From the NCBI RefSeq assembly GCF_002482385.1, contig NZ_DLFW01000033.1, positions 1 to 15,761 on the forward strand: a stretch of 15,761 bases of DNA, in the 5' to 3' direction. A program made the position numbers and the translations under genes. Under the pieces are notes generated by a model. That model had not been told where the DNA came from. It saw nothing but the letters and a program-made list of their open reading frames with translations, and ran no database searches. This stretch comes from Dysgonomonas sp. UBA7710 (GTDB taxonomy: Bacteria; Bacteroidota; Bacteroidia; Bacteroidales; Dysgonomonadaceae). Of this stretch, positions 1 through 7,292 are shown in pieces. Within the stretch, counting starts at the first letter, position 1; the number at the start of each line of letters is the position of its first letter.

Positions 1-46
1 ACCTTTGTTACCTTTTGCGTCTTAGCGTCTCTGCGTGAAATATTGT

Positions 47-74
47 TAACTGCTAACTGTTGACTGTTAACTGA
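47..74. repeat. Four tandem 7-base repeats (TAACTGY type)
   Basis: Units are TAACTGC (47-53), TAACTGT (54-60), TGACTGT (61-67) and TAACTGA (68-74). They sit between two stretches of a different G/T-rich degenerate repeat (about 1-40 and 84-130). No coding function is apparent. The array could vary in copy number by slippage, but this cannot be judged from one sequence. Confidence 0.7.
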
Positions 75-134
75 AAAGTTACCTTTTATATAGTGTTCTT
101 TGTGTAAACCTTTGTGCCCCTTGTGGTAAAGAGA

Positions 135-165
135 TTTAACCATACATGGTTAATGAATGCAAAAA
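135..165. repeat. Direct repeat copy 1 containing a perfect palindrome
   Basis: This 31-base unit matches the unit at 209-239 at 27 of 31 positions. Inside it, 136-153 reads TTAACCAT-AC-ATGGTTAA, a perfect inverted repeat with 8-base arms and a 2-base spacer, which is the shape of a dimeric repressor site. It lies about 200 bases before nadE. An operator role is inference; no regulator gene is in the window. Confidence 0.6.
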
Positions 166-208
166 TGACAGAATAAAAATAATGAAAAATATGTCAGAAG
201 TGTCAGGT

Positions 209-239
209 TTTAACAATATATGGTTAATTAATGTAAAAA
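209..239. repeat. Direct repeat copy 2 containing a near-perfect palindrome
   Basis: Second copy of the 31-base unit, starting 74 bases after the first, about seven helical turns. The inner palindrome at 210-227 reads TTAACAAT-AT-ATGGTTAA, with one arm mismatch against copy 1. The matching palindromic core and the whole-turn spacing suggest two binding sites for one protein upstream of nadE, but a degenerate repeat duplication would look the same. Confidence 0.6.
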
Positions 240-317
240 ATAACTGATAATTATAGAAGTTACCAATTTTCATGGGTTTGTCTAAAAGAAACTGATAAAC
301 AACATAAAAAACTTTTG

Positions 318-325
318 TAAGTTTG
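318..325 (+). promoter_or_regulatory. Candidate -7 box for nadE
   Basis: TAAGTTTG fits the Bacteroidota -7 consensus TAnnTTTG and lies 25 bases before the nadE start codon. No convincing TTTG/TTG element is found 18-20 bases upstream, so support is weak and rests on the -7 match and location. Confidence 0.4.
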
Positions 326-349
326 TGATTGTAAAAATATATTGCTCAT

Positions 350-2290
350 ATGAATAACTACGGATTTGTCCGCGTTGCGGCTGCCAGCCCTTCACTGAAG
401 GTGGCGGATTGTGACTATAATACAGACGAGATACTGAAACAAATAAATGAAGCGCAAAGTAAGGGTGTTTCGGTCATTGTATTCCCCGAATTGGGCATCA
501 CGGCCTACACCTGCGGCGACCTGTTTCTGCAAAGGCTGCTTCTCGAAGAAGCGGAGAAGTCACTGCAACGAATATGTGATGCTACACGTGACTTGTCAGT
601 TACAGCCATTGTAGGCGTGCCGGTCGAAATATCGGGCAGACTTTATAATATGGCGGTAGTTATCGGTGCCGGATATATTCGTGGAGCAGTACCGAAAACG
701 TTCCTGCCCAATTATAATGAGTTTTACGAAAAACGCTGGTTTTCTTCCTCAGAGGAATTGAGAGTGAAGTCGGCATCCCTCTGCGGGCAGTGTGTACCTG
801 TAGGAATTAATCTGATATTCAGAACACCCGGATTCAGTTTTGCCGTAGAAATATGTGAAGATTTATGGACGCCTGTTCCTCCTTCCTGTGCATCTGCATT
901 GAGCGGTGCCGAAGTTATATTCAATCTGTCGGCAAGTAATGAAACCACAGGCAAGCATGCCTATCGTAAAGCATTGGTAAGCCAGCAATCGGCACGTTGT
1001 ATTGCCGGGTATGTCTATGCGGCAGCCGGAGCGGGAGAATCCACTACCGATATTATTTTTGCAGGCAGCAGCCTGATTGCCGAGAACGGGTCTGTGCTTG
1101 CCGAAGCGGAACGCTTCTCGTTCGATAGCCAGCTGATAACGGCAGATATAGATATAGAACGGTTGAGGAATGACAGGCTGCGAAACAAATCGTTCTCTTT
1201 ATCGGAATACAGGGTATTGGATAATATACAATTCGAAGAGATAGACATAGATATAAATAAGGAGGAAAAAGAATTTGCTCTCAACCGTTATATTTCACCC
1301 ACTCCGTTTGTCCCGGCACAAGATGCTACGCTGAACGAACGCTGTGATGAAATCTTTTCTATGCAGGTAGGCGGTTTGGCAAAGAGAATGCTGCATGTAA
1401 ATGGCAAGACCGCTGTGATAGGCGTGTCGGGCGGGCTCGATTCTACTCTTGCACTGCTGGTGCTGGTTAAGACATTCGATAAGCTGAATCTGCCACGCGA
1501 AGGTATTTATGGCATCACGATGCCCGGATTCGGGACTACCGACCGTACTTATACTAATGCAAAAAAGCTGATGCAGTCATTGGGTGTTACTATCAAAGAG
1601 ATATCGATAAAAGATGCGGTTGTTCAGCATTTCAAAGATATAGAGCATGACGCGGGTACACATGATATAACATACGAAAATTCACAGGCGCGCGAACGTA
1701 CACAGATACTGATGGACTATGCCAACAAGGTGAATGGCCTGGTTATCGGTACAGGTGACCTTTCAGAGTTGGCTCTGGGCTGGTGTACTTACAACGGTGA
1801 CCATATGTCGATGTATGCCGTGAATACAGGCATTCCGAAAACACTGGTACGGACATTGGTATCATGGGTAGCCGGAACGCATATGGATAGAGCTTCGAAA
1901 ATAGTTCTGGAAGATGTGGTGGATACACCTGTCAGTCCCGAATTGCTGCCCGCGGCGGAGGACGGGACCATAGCACAGAGAACAGAAGATGTGGTGGGGC
2001 CTTATATCCTGCACGATTTCTTTTTGTATTATGTACTTCGTTTCGGTTTTTCCCCTGCTAAAATCTATTATCTGGCAAAATATGCATTCAGGGGGCAGTA
2101 TGAAAATGAAGTGATATTGAAATGGCTCCGGACATTCTTCCGGCGGTTCTTCTCCCAGCAGTTTAAGCGCTCGTGCCTGCCCGATGGGCCGAAAGTGGGT
2201 TCGGTAAACCTGTCGCCACGAGGTGACTGGCGTATGCCGAGTGATGCAGCAGTGGCTTTGTGGATGAAGCAGTTGGATACCTTGAATTGA
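350..2290 (+). CDS. nadE: Glutamine-dependent NAD(+) synthetase
   Basis: Cytoplasmic last step of NAD synthesis: converts nicotinate adenine dinucleotide, ATP and glutamine to NAD. The 646 residues show the long two-domain form. The N-terminal nitrilase-fold glutaminase (about 5-290) has the triad Glu47 (FPELG), Lys116 (VPKTFLPNY) and Cys169 (EICEDLW). The C-terminal synthetase domain (about 330-640) has the ATP PP-loop SGGLDST at 360-366, and further family motifs GTGDLSELALGW (467-478) and the stretch around DTPVSPEL. Length is usual for the family, and ammonia is expected to pass between domains through an internal channel. The start ATG is the first in frame and gives a full glutaminase domain. 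Like its neighbours it lacks a Shine-Dalgarno sequence. It appears monocistronic, with a possible terminator at 2318-2366. Confidence 0.97.
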   Translation: MNNYGFVRVAAASPSLKVADCDYNTDEILKQINEAQSKGVSVIVFPELGITAYTCGDLFLQRLLLEEAEKSLQRICDATRDLSVTAIVGVPVEISGRLYNMAVVIGAGYIRGAVPKTFLPNYNEFYEKRWFSSSEELRVKSASLCGQCVPVGINLIFRTPGFSFAVEICEDLWTPVPPSCASALSGAEVIFNLSASNETTGKHAYRKALVSQQSARCIAGYVYAAAGAGESTTDIIFAGSSLIAENGSVLAEAERFSFDSQLITADIDIERLRNDRLRNKSFSLSEYRVLDNIQFEEIDIDINKEEKEFALNRYISPTPFVPAQDATLNERCDEIFSMQVGGLAKRMLHVNGKTAVIGVSGGLDSTLALLVLVKTFDKLNLPREGIYGITMPGFGTTDRTYTNAKKLMQSLGVTIKEISIKDAVVQHFKDIEHDAGTHDITYENSQARERTQILMDYANKVNGLVIGTGDLSELALGWCTYNGDHMSMYAVNTGIPKTLVRTLVSWVAGTHMDRASKIVLEDVVDTPVSPELLPAAEDGTIAQRTEDVVGPYILHDFFLYYVLRFGFSPAKIYYLAKYAFRGQYENEVILKWLRTFFRRFFSQQFKRSCLPDGPKVGSVNLSPRGDWRMPSDAAVALWMKQLDTLN

Positions 2291-2317
2291 TTTGCTTCTG
2301 TGTAATATCCGTAATGG

Positions 2318-2366
2318 TTTGCCAGTAAGTAATATAAGTAGCTTTGTCTGGTAAAACAAAATTTTT
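2318..2366 (+). terminator. Possible terminator after nadE
   Basis: TTTGCCAG (2318-2325) pairs with CTGGTAAA (2348-2355), giving eight pairs with one G-U, and a T run lies at 2362-2366. The loop is long (22 bases) and the T run starts several bases after the stem, so this is only moderately terminator-like. It falls inside the apparent upstream extension of the next reading frame and argues against that extension being translated. Confidence 0.4.
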
Positions 2367-2408
2367 AATCAAATATTACCTTGAAGATAACACTATTGAA
2401 AAAAAATG

Positions 2409-2416
2409 TATATTTG
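2409..2416 (+). promoter_or_regulatory. Candidate -7 box for the NAD(P)H oxidoreductase gene
   Basis: TATATTTG is an exact match to TAnnTTTG, 41 bases before the ATG at 2458. A clear -33 TTTG at the usual distance is missing; the nearest TTG (2381-2383) is 25 bases away. If real, transcription would begin near 2421, which supports the downstream ATG as the start codon. Confidence 0.5.
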
Positions 2417-2457
2417 TAGAAGGAGAACTTCGCATTCTAATTCTAAAAAAATCACAC

Positions 2458-3012
2458 ATGGAACTGGAAAACAGAAATGAAAAGAATAAGGTTGTCATTT
2501 TGCTGGCACATCCTGAATGGAACGAATCGGAAGCAAATAAGGCTTTGCTGGATGCCGTTTATAACCCTGTCGATGTAGATTTATACAACCTGTATGGTGA
2601 TAAGCAATATACAGTTACGGATTGGGCCAATATCATGGCGAAAGCTTCATTTGTCATTTTTCAGTTTCCTTTCTACTGGATGTCTGCACCTGCAAAACTA
2701 AAAGAGTGGCAAGACGAGGTGATGAACTCTTTAGCAAAAACTCCGGCTATCGCAGGTAAACCGTTTATGGTGGTTACCACAACCGGATGGAGTCAGGAGG
2801 CATATAGGAGCGGAGGCAAAATAGGCTTTACTGTGGATGAATTGCTGCGCCCTTATCAGGCGGGAGCTACATATGCGGGCATGGTCTGGAAGACGCCTCT
2901 GATTGTATACGGAGTAGGGACGGCTAATTCTGCTAAAAATATTTCTATCGGAGTGGAGCAATACAAGAATATAGTGAGCCAATTTATACAGACCTCGCAG
3001 GAGATCTGGTGA
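2458..3012 (+). CDS. Flavodoxin-fold NAD(P)H oxidoreductase (KefF/MdaB-like)
   Basis: A 184-residue protein of the flavodoxin-like NAD(P)H:quinone oxidoreductase family (Flavodoxin_2), expected to bind FMN or FAD in the cytoplasm and reduce quinones or similar electrophiles with NAD(P)H. Visible family features are the N-terminal strand plus VVILLAHPE (12-20), the FQFPFYWMSAPAKLKEWQDEV segment (68-88) that forms the cofactor and dimer face, and TTTGWSQEAYRSGG (107-120). The loop that in KefF/MdaB relatives usually carries a Gly-Trp/Phe-Ala-Tyr-Gly motif after the LKxWxDxV helix is short and lacks it (SLAKTPAIAGK), so substrate range may differ. The frame stays open back to a TTG at 2344, but that stretch holds a hairpin and a -7 box and matches no family segment, so ATG 2458 is preferred. 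Not obviously in an operon. Confidence 0.88.
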   Translation: MELENRNEKNKVVILLAHPEWNESEANKALLDAVYNPVDVDLYNLYGDKQYTVTDWANIMAKASFVIFQFPFYWMSAPAKLKEWQDEVMNSLAKTPAIAGKPFMVVTTTGWSQEAYRSGGKIGFTVDELLRPYQAGATYAGMVWKTPLIVYGVGTANSAKNISIGVEQYKNIVSQFIQTSQEIW

Positions 3013-3024
3013 TCTGATAAGAAA

Positions 3025-3055
3025 AAAGCCGCTGTTCAACTTGAATAGCCGCTTT
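3025..3055. terminator. Bidirectional terminator hairpin between convergent genes
   Basis: Arms 3025-3039 and 3041-3055 are near-perfect inverted repeats of 15 bases (one C-C mismatch and one pair that is G-U on the plus strand) centred on base 3040. The A run at 3022-3027 becomes a U run for transcripts from the minus strand, so the signal is stronger for the hydrolase side. It lies between the stop at 3012 and the opposing stop at 3075. Confidence 0.8.
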
Positions 3056-3074
3056 CTATCAATATACGAATCTT

Positions 3075-4058
3075 TTATTTCAGATATTTTTTCAGTGTCG
3101 CTGCGGACAACAGGATCAGTGCTTTCGTTTCCGGTGTATCGGCTAGCCCGTTGAGCATGCCCCAGTCATGGATCGCACTATTGAACCTTATAGTGGTTAC
3201 GTCCACGCCGGCTTCATCCAGTTTTCGTCCGTAGGCTTCGCCTTCATCCCTTAATATGTCGTTTTCGGCTACTTCTATAAGGGTAGGCGGCAAGCCTTTG
3301 AGTTGTTCTATGGATGCTAATAATGGGGATAGATAAATACTCTTGGCATCTTCAGGTTTTGAGATGTATTGTCCTGCCATCCAGTCGAGGAGAGATGTTG
3401 TGAGAAACCTCTCTTTACCATATAGTTTGAATGACTCATAATCGGTGCTTGCATCGGTGACAGGCCATAGAAGTATCTGCACTTTGATATGGGGTCCGTT
3501 ATTCTCTTTCGCCTTGATGCTGGTAACAGTAGCCATGTTCCCTCCGGCACTGTTCCCTACTACAGCCAGCCGTTTTCCGTCTACATTGATTTCGTCGCCG
3601 TGGGTTGCAACCCACTTTGTAGCTGCATATACTTCATTGACTGCCTGCGGAAATTTAGCTTCGGGTGATAATGAATAGTTTACAAAAACGGAAGCGTATC
3701 CTGATTCTACGACCAAATCACGCACGAGACGCTGATGTGTCGGATAGTCGCCTAATACCCATCCTCCGCCATGAATAAAGATAAATACGGGTAGTTTGTC
3801 CTTTACTCCTTTCGGACGTACTATGTTCAACTTGATCGTATATCCGTCCGCTGTGATTGTTTTTTCCGATTCGTCGATTCCCGACAAATCTACCTTTACA
3901 GAAGCCTGTGCTTGTATCAGTACATTGCGGGCATCGGGTACAGGGAGCGATTCTACCGGCTTGCCGGCGGCATTCAATACTTTAAGAAAAGCTTTGGTTC
4001 TCTTACTAAGGTGCGGGTCCTCCAGATAGTTCAGAGGCTTTTTTATATCATTACTCAT
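3075..4058 (-). CDS. Alpha/beta hydrolase, HSL (GDXG) family esterase
   Basis: A 327-residue esterase/lipase of the hormone-sensitive-lipase-like family (alpha/beta hydrolase fold 3), predicted to hydrolyse short acyl esters; the natural substrate is unknown. Motifs, numbered from the ATG at 4058: oxyanion-hole HGGGW at 96-100, nucleophile motif GNSAGG at 168-173 with Ser170 (Asn replaces the usual Asp of GDSAGG), acid Asp267 in AENDILRDEGEAY, and base His297 in AIHDWG. The catalytic set is complete. No signal peptide is seen, so a cytoplasmic location is likely. A TTG at 4064 would add only two residues; ATG 4058 is the more natural start. It follows the MFS gene on the same strand after 125 bases and may be co-transcribed with it. 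An inverted repeat at 4066-4085 sits directly before the start codon. Confidence 0.93.
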   Translation of the reverse strand: MSNDIKKPLNYLEDPHLSKRTKAFLKVLNAAGKPVESLPVPDARNVLIQAQASVKVDLSGIDESEKTITADGYTIKLNIVRPKGVKDKLPVFIFIHGGGWVLGDYPTHQRLVRDLVVESGYASVFVNYSLSPEAKFPQAVNEVYAATKWVATHGDEINVDGKRLAVVGNSAGGNMATVTSIKAKENNGPHIKVQILLWPVTDASTDYESFKLYGKERFLTTSLLDWMAGQYISKPEDAKSIYLSPLLASIEQLKGLPPTLIEVAENDILRDEGEAYGRKLDEAGVDVTTIRFNSAIHDWGMLNGLADTPETKALILLSAATLKKYLK

Positions 4059-4065
4059 AGCCAAT

Positions 4066-4085
4066 ATAATTAAGGGGTTAATTAT
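4066..4085. repeat. Inverted repeat just upstream of the hydrolase start
   Basis: ATAATTAA-GGGG-TTAATTAT is a perfect inverted repeat with 8-base arms and a 4-base loop. It ends 7 bases before the minus-strand ATG at 4058. In the transcript it could fold into an AU-rich hairpin next to the ribosome entry region, or as DNA it could be an operator. Its core (TTAATT) also appears in the palindrome at 5511-5528, but AT-rich 8-mers like this are common in this sequence. Confidence 0.5.
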
Positions 4086-4183
4086 GTGAAGTAAACTTTT
4101 GTATTCAATTACAACATTTACTTTCGGCTATTAGTTTTATGATCCGGCTAAGGGGGCTATTTAATTACGTTAATTTAACGGAT

Positions 4184-5410
4184 TTATTCTTTCACTCCCT
4201 TTGTAGTATGGCCTAACCTTCTTATCGCGGGAACGAAGCTGGCAATTGCACCTATGGCAAGGGTTGCTACCCCTGCTATGATAAACGCATTGAGTAGCCC
4301 TATTCTTTCGGCAATAAATCCGGTGGCAAGTAATCCCGGTATCGTTGGCAGCAGGCTTACACTATCGTATATGGAAAATACACGCCCAAGTGCGGCCGGG
4401 TCTATTTTGGTTTGTAATATGACCGTGAAAGAACTCCAGTATATAGAACCTGCCACTCCGCTGAGGGCAGTCAGTACAACAAACAAGGCAAATCCTGACG
4501 TGGGTAATATACCCATAGCCCAGTATGTTATACCCAGACCCATAGCTACGATATTCATACTTACAACCTTATTCGTAGTCTTCATAAATTTGAGGCTGAG
4601 AACAGCTCCTCCTACCAGCATGCCGATACCCCATGCCGTTTCCACCAGTCCCATCTGGTAAGCATTTCCTCCGAAGTAACTCGTCGTCATTAATGGGTAA
4701 AGAGCTGCGATAGGCACTATAAAGAGTGTGATTCCTATTACCGATACCATAAGATAGGTAATTCCCCTGTTCATGAACAGGTGTCTGACTCCCTCTTTCA
4801 CCTCCAGCCATACGTTAGGTTCAATGTCTTCTTTCTTTTCAGGATTTGGTATTTTGACAAACAGCAATGATGTGCAGGCTATTGCCGCACCCAACACATC
4901 GAACATCATTACATAAGTCATGCTTAGGAGGGATATGAGTACAGCACCTAGCGCCGGGCCCGCAATATTGCTGATGGATTGTATCATCTGGTTTATTCCC
5001 GCAATGCGCATCAGCTCGCTTTCCGGTGCCAGCAACGGGACGGATGCCTGCATGGCGGGCATGTGGAATGCGCTTCCTGCCGAACGTAATGCCAGCAAAA
5101 GGTAGATGAGCCACAAAGGAGTCATTTCCAGATAAAAAAGAATTCCCAGTGCTGCCGAGCAGAGAGCGACGAAGCTATCTGCGAGTATCATTGTGCGCTT
5201 CCTGTCCCAGCGGTCTACATATACCCCTGTGAACAGGCCGAGAATAATGAAAGGAAGCAGTACGGCAATCATGGCAGAGGCCAGGACTTCGGGCGAACCT
5301 GTTTTTATACTAAGCCAGAATACAACTGCAAAACCCACTATGGAACTGGTCAGTGTAGAGAAAAACTGTCCCGACCATATGATGATAAATGTTCTTTTCC
5401 AATTATTCAT
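4184..5410 (-). CDS. MFS efflux transporter, DHA3 (Mef-like) family
   Basis: A 408-residue inner-membrane major facilitator of the drug:H+ antiporter-3 (MFS_3) type. The start (NNWKRTFIIIWSGQFFSTLTSS) resembles macrolide exporters of the Mef group, and the loop between helices 2 and 3 has the MFS motif A as GVYVDRWDRKR (62-72). About 12 hydrophobic segments can be traced, and a central hydrophilic loop (about 190-210, NPEKKEDIEPNVWLEVKEG) separates the two six-helix halves. Many members of this family are exporters of unknown substrate, so macrolide resistance should not be assumed. The length is normal and the C-terminus short and polar (TTKGVKE). It lies upstream of the hydrolase on the same strand. 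Two -7-like boxes and a palindrome lie in the region before it. Confidence 0.92.
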   Translation of the reverse strand: MNNWKRTFIIIWSGQFFSTLTSSIVGFAVVFWLSIKTGSPEVLASAMIAVLLPFIILGLFTGVYVDRWDRKRTMILADSFVALCSAALGILFYLEMTPLWLIYLLLALRSAGSAFHMPAMQASVPLLAPESELMRIAGINQMIQSISNIAGPALGAVLISLLSMTYVMMFDVLGAAIACTSLLFVKIPNPEKKEDIEPNVWLEVKEGVRHLFMNRGITYLMVSVIGITLFIVPIAALYPLMTTSYFGGNAYQMGLVETAWGIGMLVGGAVLSLKFMKTTNKVVSMNIVAMGLGITYWAMGILPTSGFALFVVLTALSGVAGSIYWSSFTVILQTKIDPAALGRVFSIYDSVSLLPTIPGLLATGFIAERIGLLNAFIIAGVATLAIGAIASFVPAIRRLGHTTKGVKE

Positions 5411-5485
5411 AAATATATTTACTCAGGTAGAAAGAGCTGTGTGTTAAACAAACCGGTGTGTATCTGCGATTTGCTGCTTATTAAA

Positions 5486-5493
5486 CAAATGTA
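5486..5493 (-). promoter_or_regulatory. Candidate -7 box for the MFS gene (proximal)
   Basis: Read on the minus strand this is TACATTTG, an exact TAnnTTTG match, 75 bases before the start codon. No good -33 TTTG is present; the equivalent region is occupied by the palindrome at 5511-5528, as expected of an operator-controlled promoter, though this is inference. Confidence 0.4.
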
Positions 5494-5510
5494 TGTGAAA
5501 ATGGATTTTG

Positions 5511-5528
5511 CCTTAATTAAAATTAAGG
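5511..5528. repeat. Perfect palindrome in the MFS promoter region
   Basis: CCTTAATT-AA-AATTAAGG has 8-base arms and a 2-base spacer. It overlaps where the -33 element of the proximal minus-strand promoter would be, so it may be an operator controlling the exporter. No regulator gene is adjacent in the window. Confidence 0.5.
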
Positions 5529-5610
5529 ATTGTGAGGAATGAGGAGTCCCTCAGTAATAGAGAATGGTGAAAAGACGTATTAGTCTCATTGTAGTATTTT
5601 TTTAGTGTTG

Positions 5611-5618
5611 CAAAGGTA
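5611..5618 (-). promoter_or_regulatory. Candidate -7 box for the MFS gene (distal)
   Basis: On the minus strand this reads TACCTTTG, an exact TAnnTTTG match. Eighteen bases further upstream (5637-5640) is TTTA, one base off the usual TTTG. It would give a leader of roughly 190 bases that spans the palindrome. Confidence 0.45.
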
Positions 5619-5738
5619 CATTTTTTTTCTTGAATGTAAATGTTATTGAGTCAAGATATTAGATATTTAATTTAGTTGCATAGACAACAAATATTTGATT
5701 ATCAGTAAGATAAAGTCATATTTTTTAACATGGTTTCT

Positions 5739-5768
5739 TTTGAAACTAATATAATACTCATATCTTTG
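5739..5768 (+). promoter_or_regulatory. Promoter of the ompP1-like gene
   Basis: TTTG (5739-5742), an 18-base spacer, then TATCTTTG (5761-5768): both elements of the Bacteroidota primary sigma-factor promoter at good spacing. Transcription should start near 5773, giving a leader of only about 20-25 AT-rich bases before the ATG at 5797. Confidence 0.8.
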
Positions 5769-5796
5769 TCCCCTCATTTAACTAATTTTATTAATA

Positions 5797-7197
5797 ATGA
5801 ATAAGAAATCGATACTGATAACCATTTTATCTCTATGTCAGGCCTCTTTTATTTTCGCAGGAGGAATATTGACTAATACCAATCAAAGTGCCCACTTTAT
5901 CAGAATGGTTGCCCGCGATGCTTCATTACAGATCGATGCGGCATATACTAATCCTGCCGGACTGGTGAAGCTGAACGATGGATTCCACTTTTCATTTTCC
6001 AATCAAAGTGCTTTCCAGACAAGGACAATTACTTCTACTTTCGCACCTTTCGCAGGATATGGCGGCAATGCTACAAAAGAATTCAAGGGAACGGCCTCGG
6101 CGCCGATAATACCGAGCCTGCAAGCTGCCTATAAAACAGGGAAATGGGTGCTCTCCGGAAATATCGCGGTTACAGGAGGCGGTGGTAAGGCTACATTTAA
6201 TGATGGCTTACCGTCTTTTGAATCACAGCTGGCAGTATTGCCTACAGCAATAAGTGCAATGGGGGTACCTACAACTCAATATTCTGTCGATGCATATATG
6301 AGAGGGTCGTCATTTATCTATGGAGCTCAGATGGGAGGGAGTTATGCAATCAATGATATGTTTTCCGCATATGCCGGTTTCCGCCTCAATATCGTGAATA
6401 ATGGCTATGAAGGCTATCTGAAAAATGTAAAAGTAAATCCACAGCATCCACTGGTAAACCCTACGGGGGGGATGATGCTTGCTACTGATTTCCTTACAGC
6501 TGCAGGAAAAACGGAACTGGCTGCTATGGTTGCTGACAGAGAAATTGATAATAAGCAAACAGGATGGGGAGTTGCGCCTATCCTTGGACTAAACTTTAAT
6601 TATAAGGCTCTTAATATTGGTATGAAATATGAATTTAAAACAAGCCTTAATGTTGAAAGTAAAACAATAGATGGCAAAGATGGAGGACTGGCGCAATTTA
6701 AGGATGGTGTAAATACTCCGCATGATATACCTTCTTTGTTTACAGTCGGAGCATCATATCAGATAACACCTCAATTCCTGGCTAGTGTTGGCTATCATCA
6801 TTTCTTTGATTCGGACGCTAAAATGGCTGATGATAAGCAAAAATTTATTAATGGAGGTACAAATGAATATCTTGCAGGACTTGAATTTCGTATAAATAGT
6901 ATGTTTCTGATTAGTGCAGGCGGACAGATAACACGATATGGGGTTACAGATGATTACCAAAAGGATCTTAGCTTCTCTATCAACTCATACTCGATAGGTT
7001 TTGGCGGTGCTGTGAATGTAGCAAAGAATGTAATGATAAATATAGGCTATTTCTGGACAACCTATTCCGATTGGGATAAAGAAAATGCAAAATATGCTTC
7101 CATTCCGGGATCAGACCCTGTCGTCTACCTTTCGGGTAAAGATGTATTCTCCCGTACCAATAAAGTATTTGCAGCCGGGGTAGATTTCTCGTTCTGA
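5797..7197 (+). CDS. OmpP1/FadL-family outer membrane transport protein
   Basis: A 466-residue beta-barrel protein of the FadL/OmpP1/TodX family, which carries long-chain fatty acids or other hydrophobic compounds across the outer membrane; the substrate here is unknown. It has a Sec signal peptide (MNKKSILITILSLCQASFIFA, cleavage likely after Ala21). Cys14 does not sit in a lipobox, so it is not a lipoprotein. The mature N-terminus shows the family hatch region and NPAGL (52-56). The rest alternates Gly/aromatic-rich strands with polar loops, and the chain ends in Phe (VDFSF), the usual signal for barrel insertion. Length is normal. It is a single-gene unit with its own promoter (5739-5768) and a strong terminator (7223-7253). 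Confidence 0.93.
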   Translation: MNKKSILITILSLCQASFIFAGGILTNTNQSAHFIRMVARDASLQIDAAYTNPAGLVKLNDGFHFSFSNQSAFQTRTITSTFAPFAGYGGNATKEFKGTASAPIIPSLQAAYKTGKWVLSGNIAVTGGGGKATFNDGLPSFESQLAVLPTAISAMGVPTTQYSVDAYMRGSSFIYGAQMGGSYAINDMFSAYAGFRLNIVNNGYEGYLKNVKVNPQHPLVNPTGGMMLATDFLTAAGKTELAAMVADREIDNKQTGWGVAPILGLNFNYKALNIGMKYEFKTSLNVESKTIDGKDGGLAQFKDGVNTPHDIPSLFTVGASYQITPQFLASVGYHHFFDSDAKMADDKQKFINGGTNEYLAGLEFRINSMFLISAGGQITRYGVTDDYQKDLSFSINSYSIGFGGAVNVAKNVMINIGYFWTTYSDWDKENAKYASIPGSDPVVYLSGKDVFSRTNKVFAAGVDFSF

Positions 7198-7222
7198 AAA
7201 CTTTGATATAGATAATATAATG

Positions 7223-7260
7223 AAGGCGGGGAAGCGGCAGGCTTCCCCGCCTTTGTATTT
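7223..7260 (+). terminator. Strong intrinsic terminator after the ompP1-like gene
   Basis: Arms 7223-7235 and 7241-7253 form a 13-bp perfect GC-rich stem (core GGCGGGGAAG / CTTCCCCGCC) with a 5-base loop, followed by a T-rich tail (TTTGTATTTT). It insulates the porin gene from the ribosomal operon downstream. Confidence 0.93.
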
Positions 7261-7292
7261 TAGGCAGATATATTCATTTTCTTTTGTAATTA

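Larger units (their letters stand above)
1..349. other. Non-coding region upstream of nadE, rich in short repeats
   Basis: No convincing gene is visible on either strand. The left part (about 1-40 and 84-130) is G/T-rich degenerate repeat in which units such as TTGCGTC, TAGCGTC, CTGCGTG and TTTGTG recur every 8-10 bases. Four 7-base tandem units lie at 47-74. Two related palindrome-containing direct repeats lie at 135-165 and 209-239, and a promoter-like box at 318-325. The upstream neighbour lies outside the window, so this may also be the 3' flank of another gene. Confidence 0.75.
5411..5796. other. Divergent intergenic region between the MFS and ompP1 genes
   Basis: 386 bases without a credible gene. 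It contains minus-strand promoter-like boxes at 5486-5493 and 5611-5618, a perfect palindrome at 5511-5528, a small TGAGG/CCTCA hairpin at 5540-5553, a T-rich stretch around 5597-5630, and a plus-strand promoter at 5739-5768. Most of the central part is AT-rich and shows no further structure by eye. Confidence 0.75.

Noticed and set aside
1862..2359. 165-codon open frame on the minus strand over the end of nadE
   Set aside because: Lies opposite the conserved nadE synthetase domain and shows no family features; typical shadow frame.
2344..2457. Upstream extension of the oxidoreductase frame to a TTG codon (38 extra residues)
   Set aside because: The stretch contains a terminator-like hairpin and an exact -7 box, and the added residues do not fit the flavodoxin-fold N-terminus; ATG 2458 gives a normal family length.
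4254..4661. 135-codon plus-strand frame inside the MFS gene
   Set aside because: Opposite strand of a membrane-protein gene with clear motif A and hydrophobic pattern; the frame is a by-product of that composition.
4184..5410. Calling the exporter a macrolide resistance determinant
   Set aside because: The resemblance to Mef is at family level only; many DHA3 members export other compounds and nothing nearby supports a resistance island.
5797..5860. Possible lipoprotein signal in the FadL-like protein (Cys14)
   Set aside because: The residue before the Cys is Leu, not Gly/Ala/Ser, and a normal signal peptidase I site follows at Ala21.
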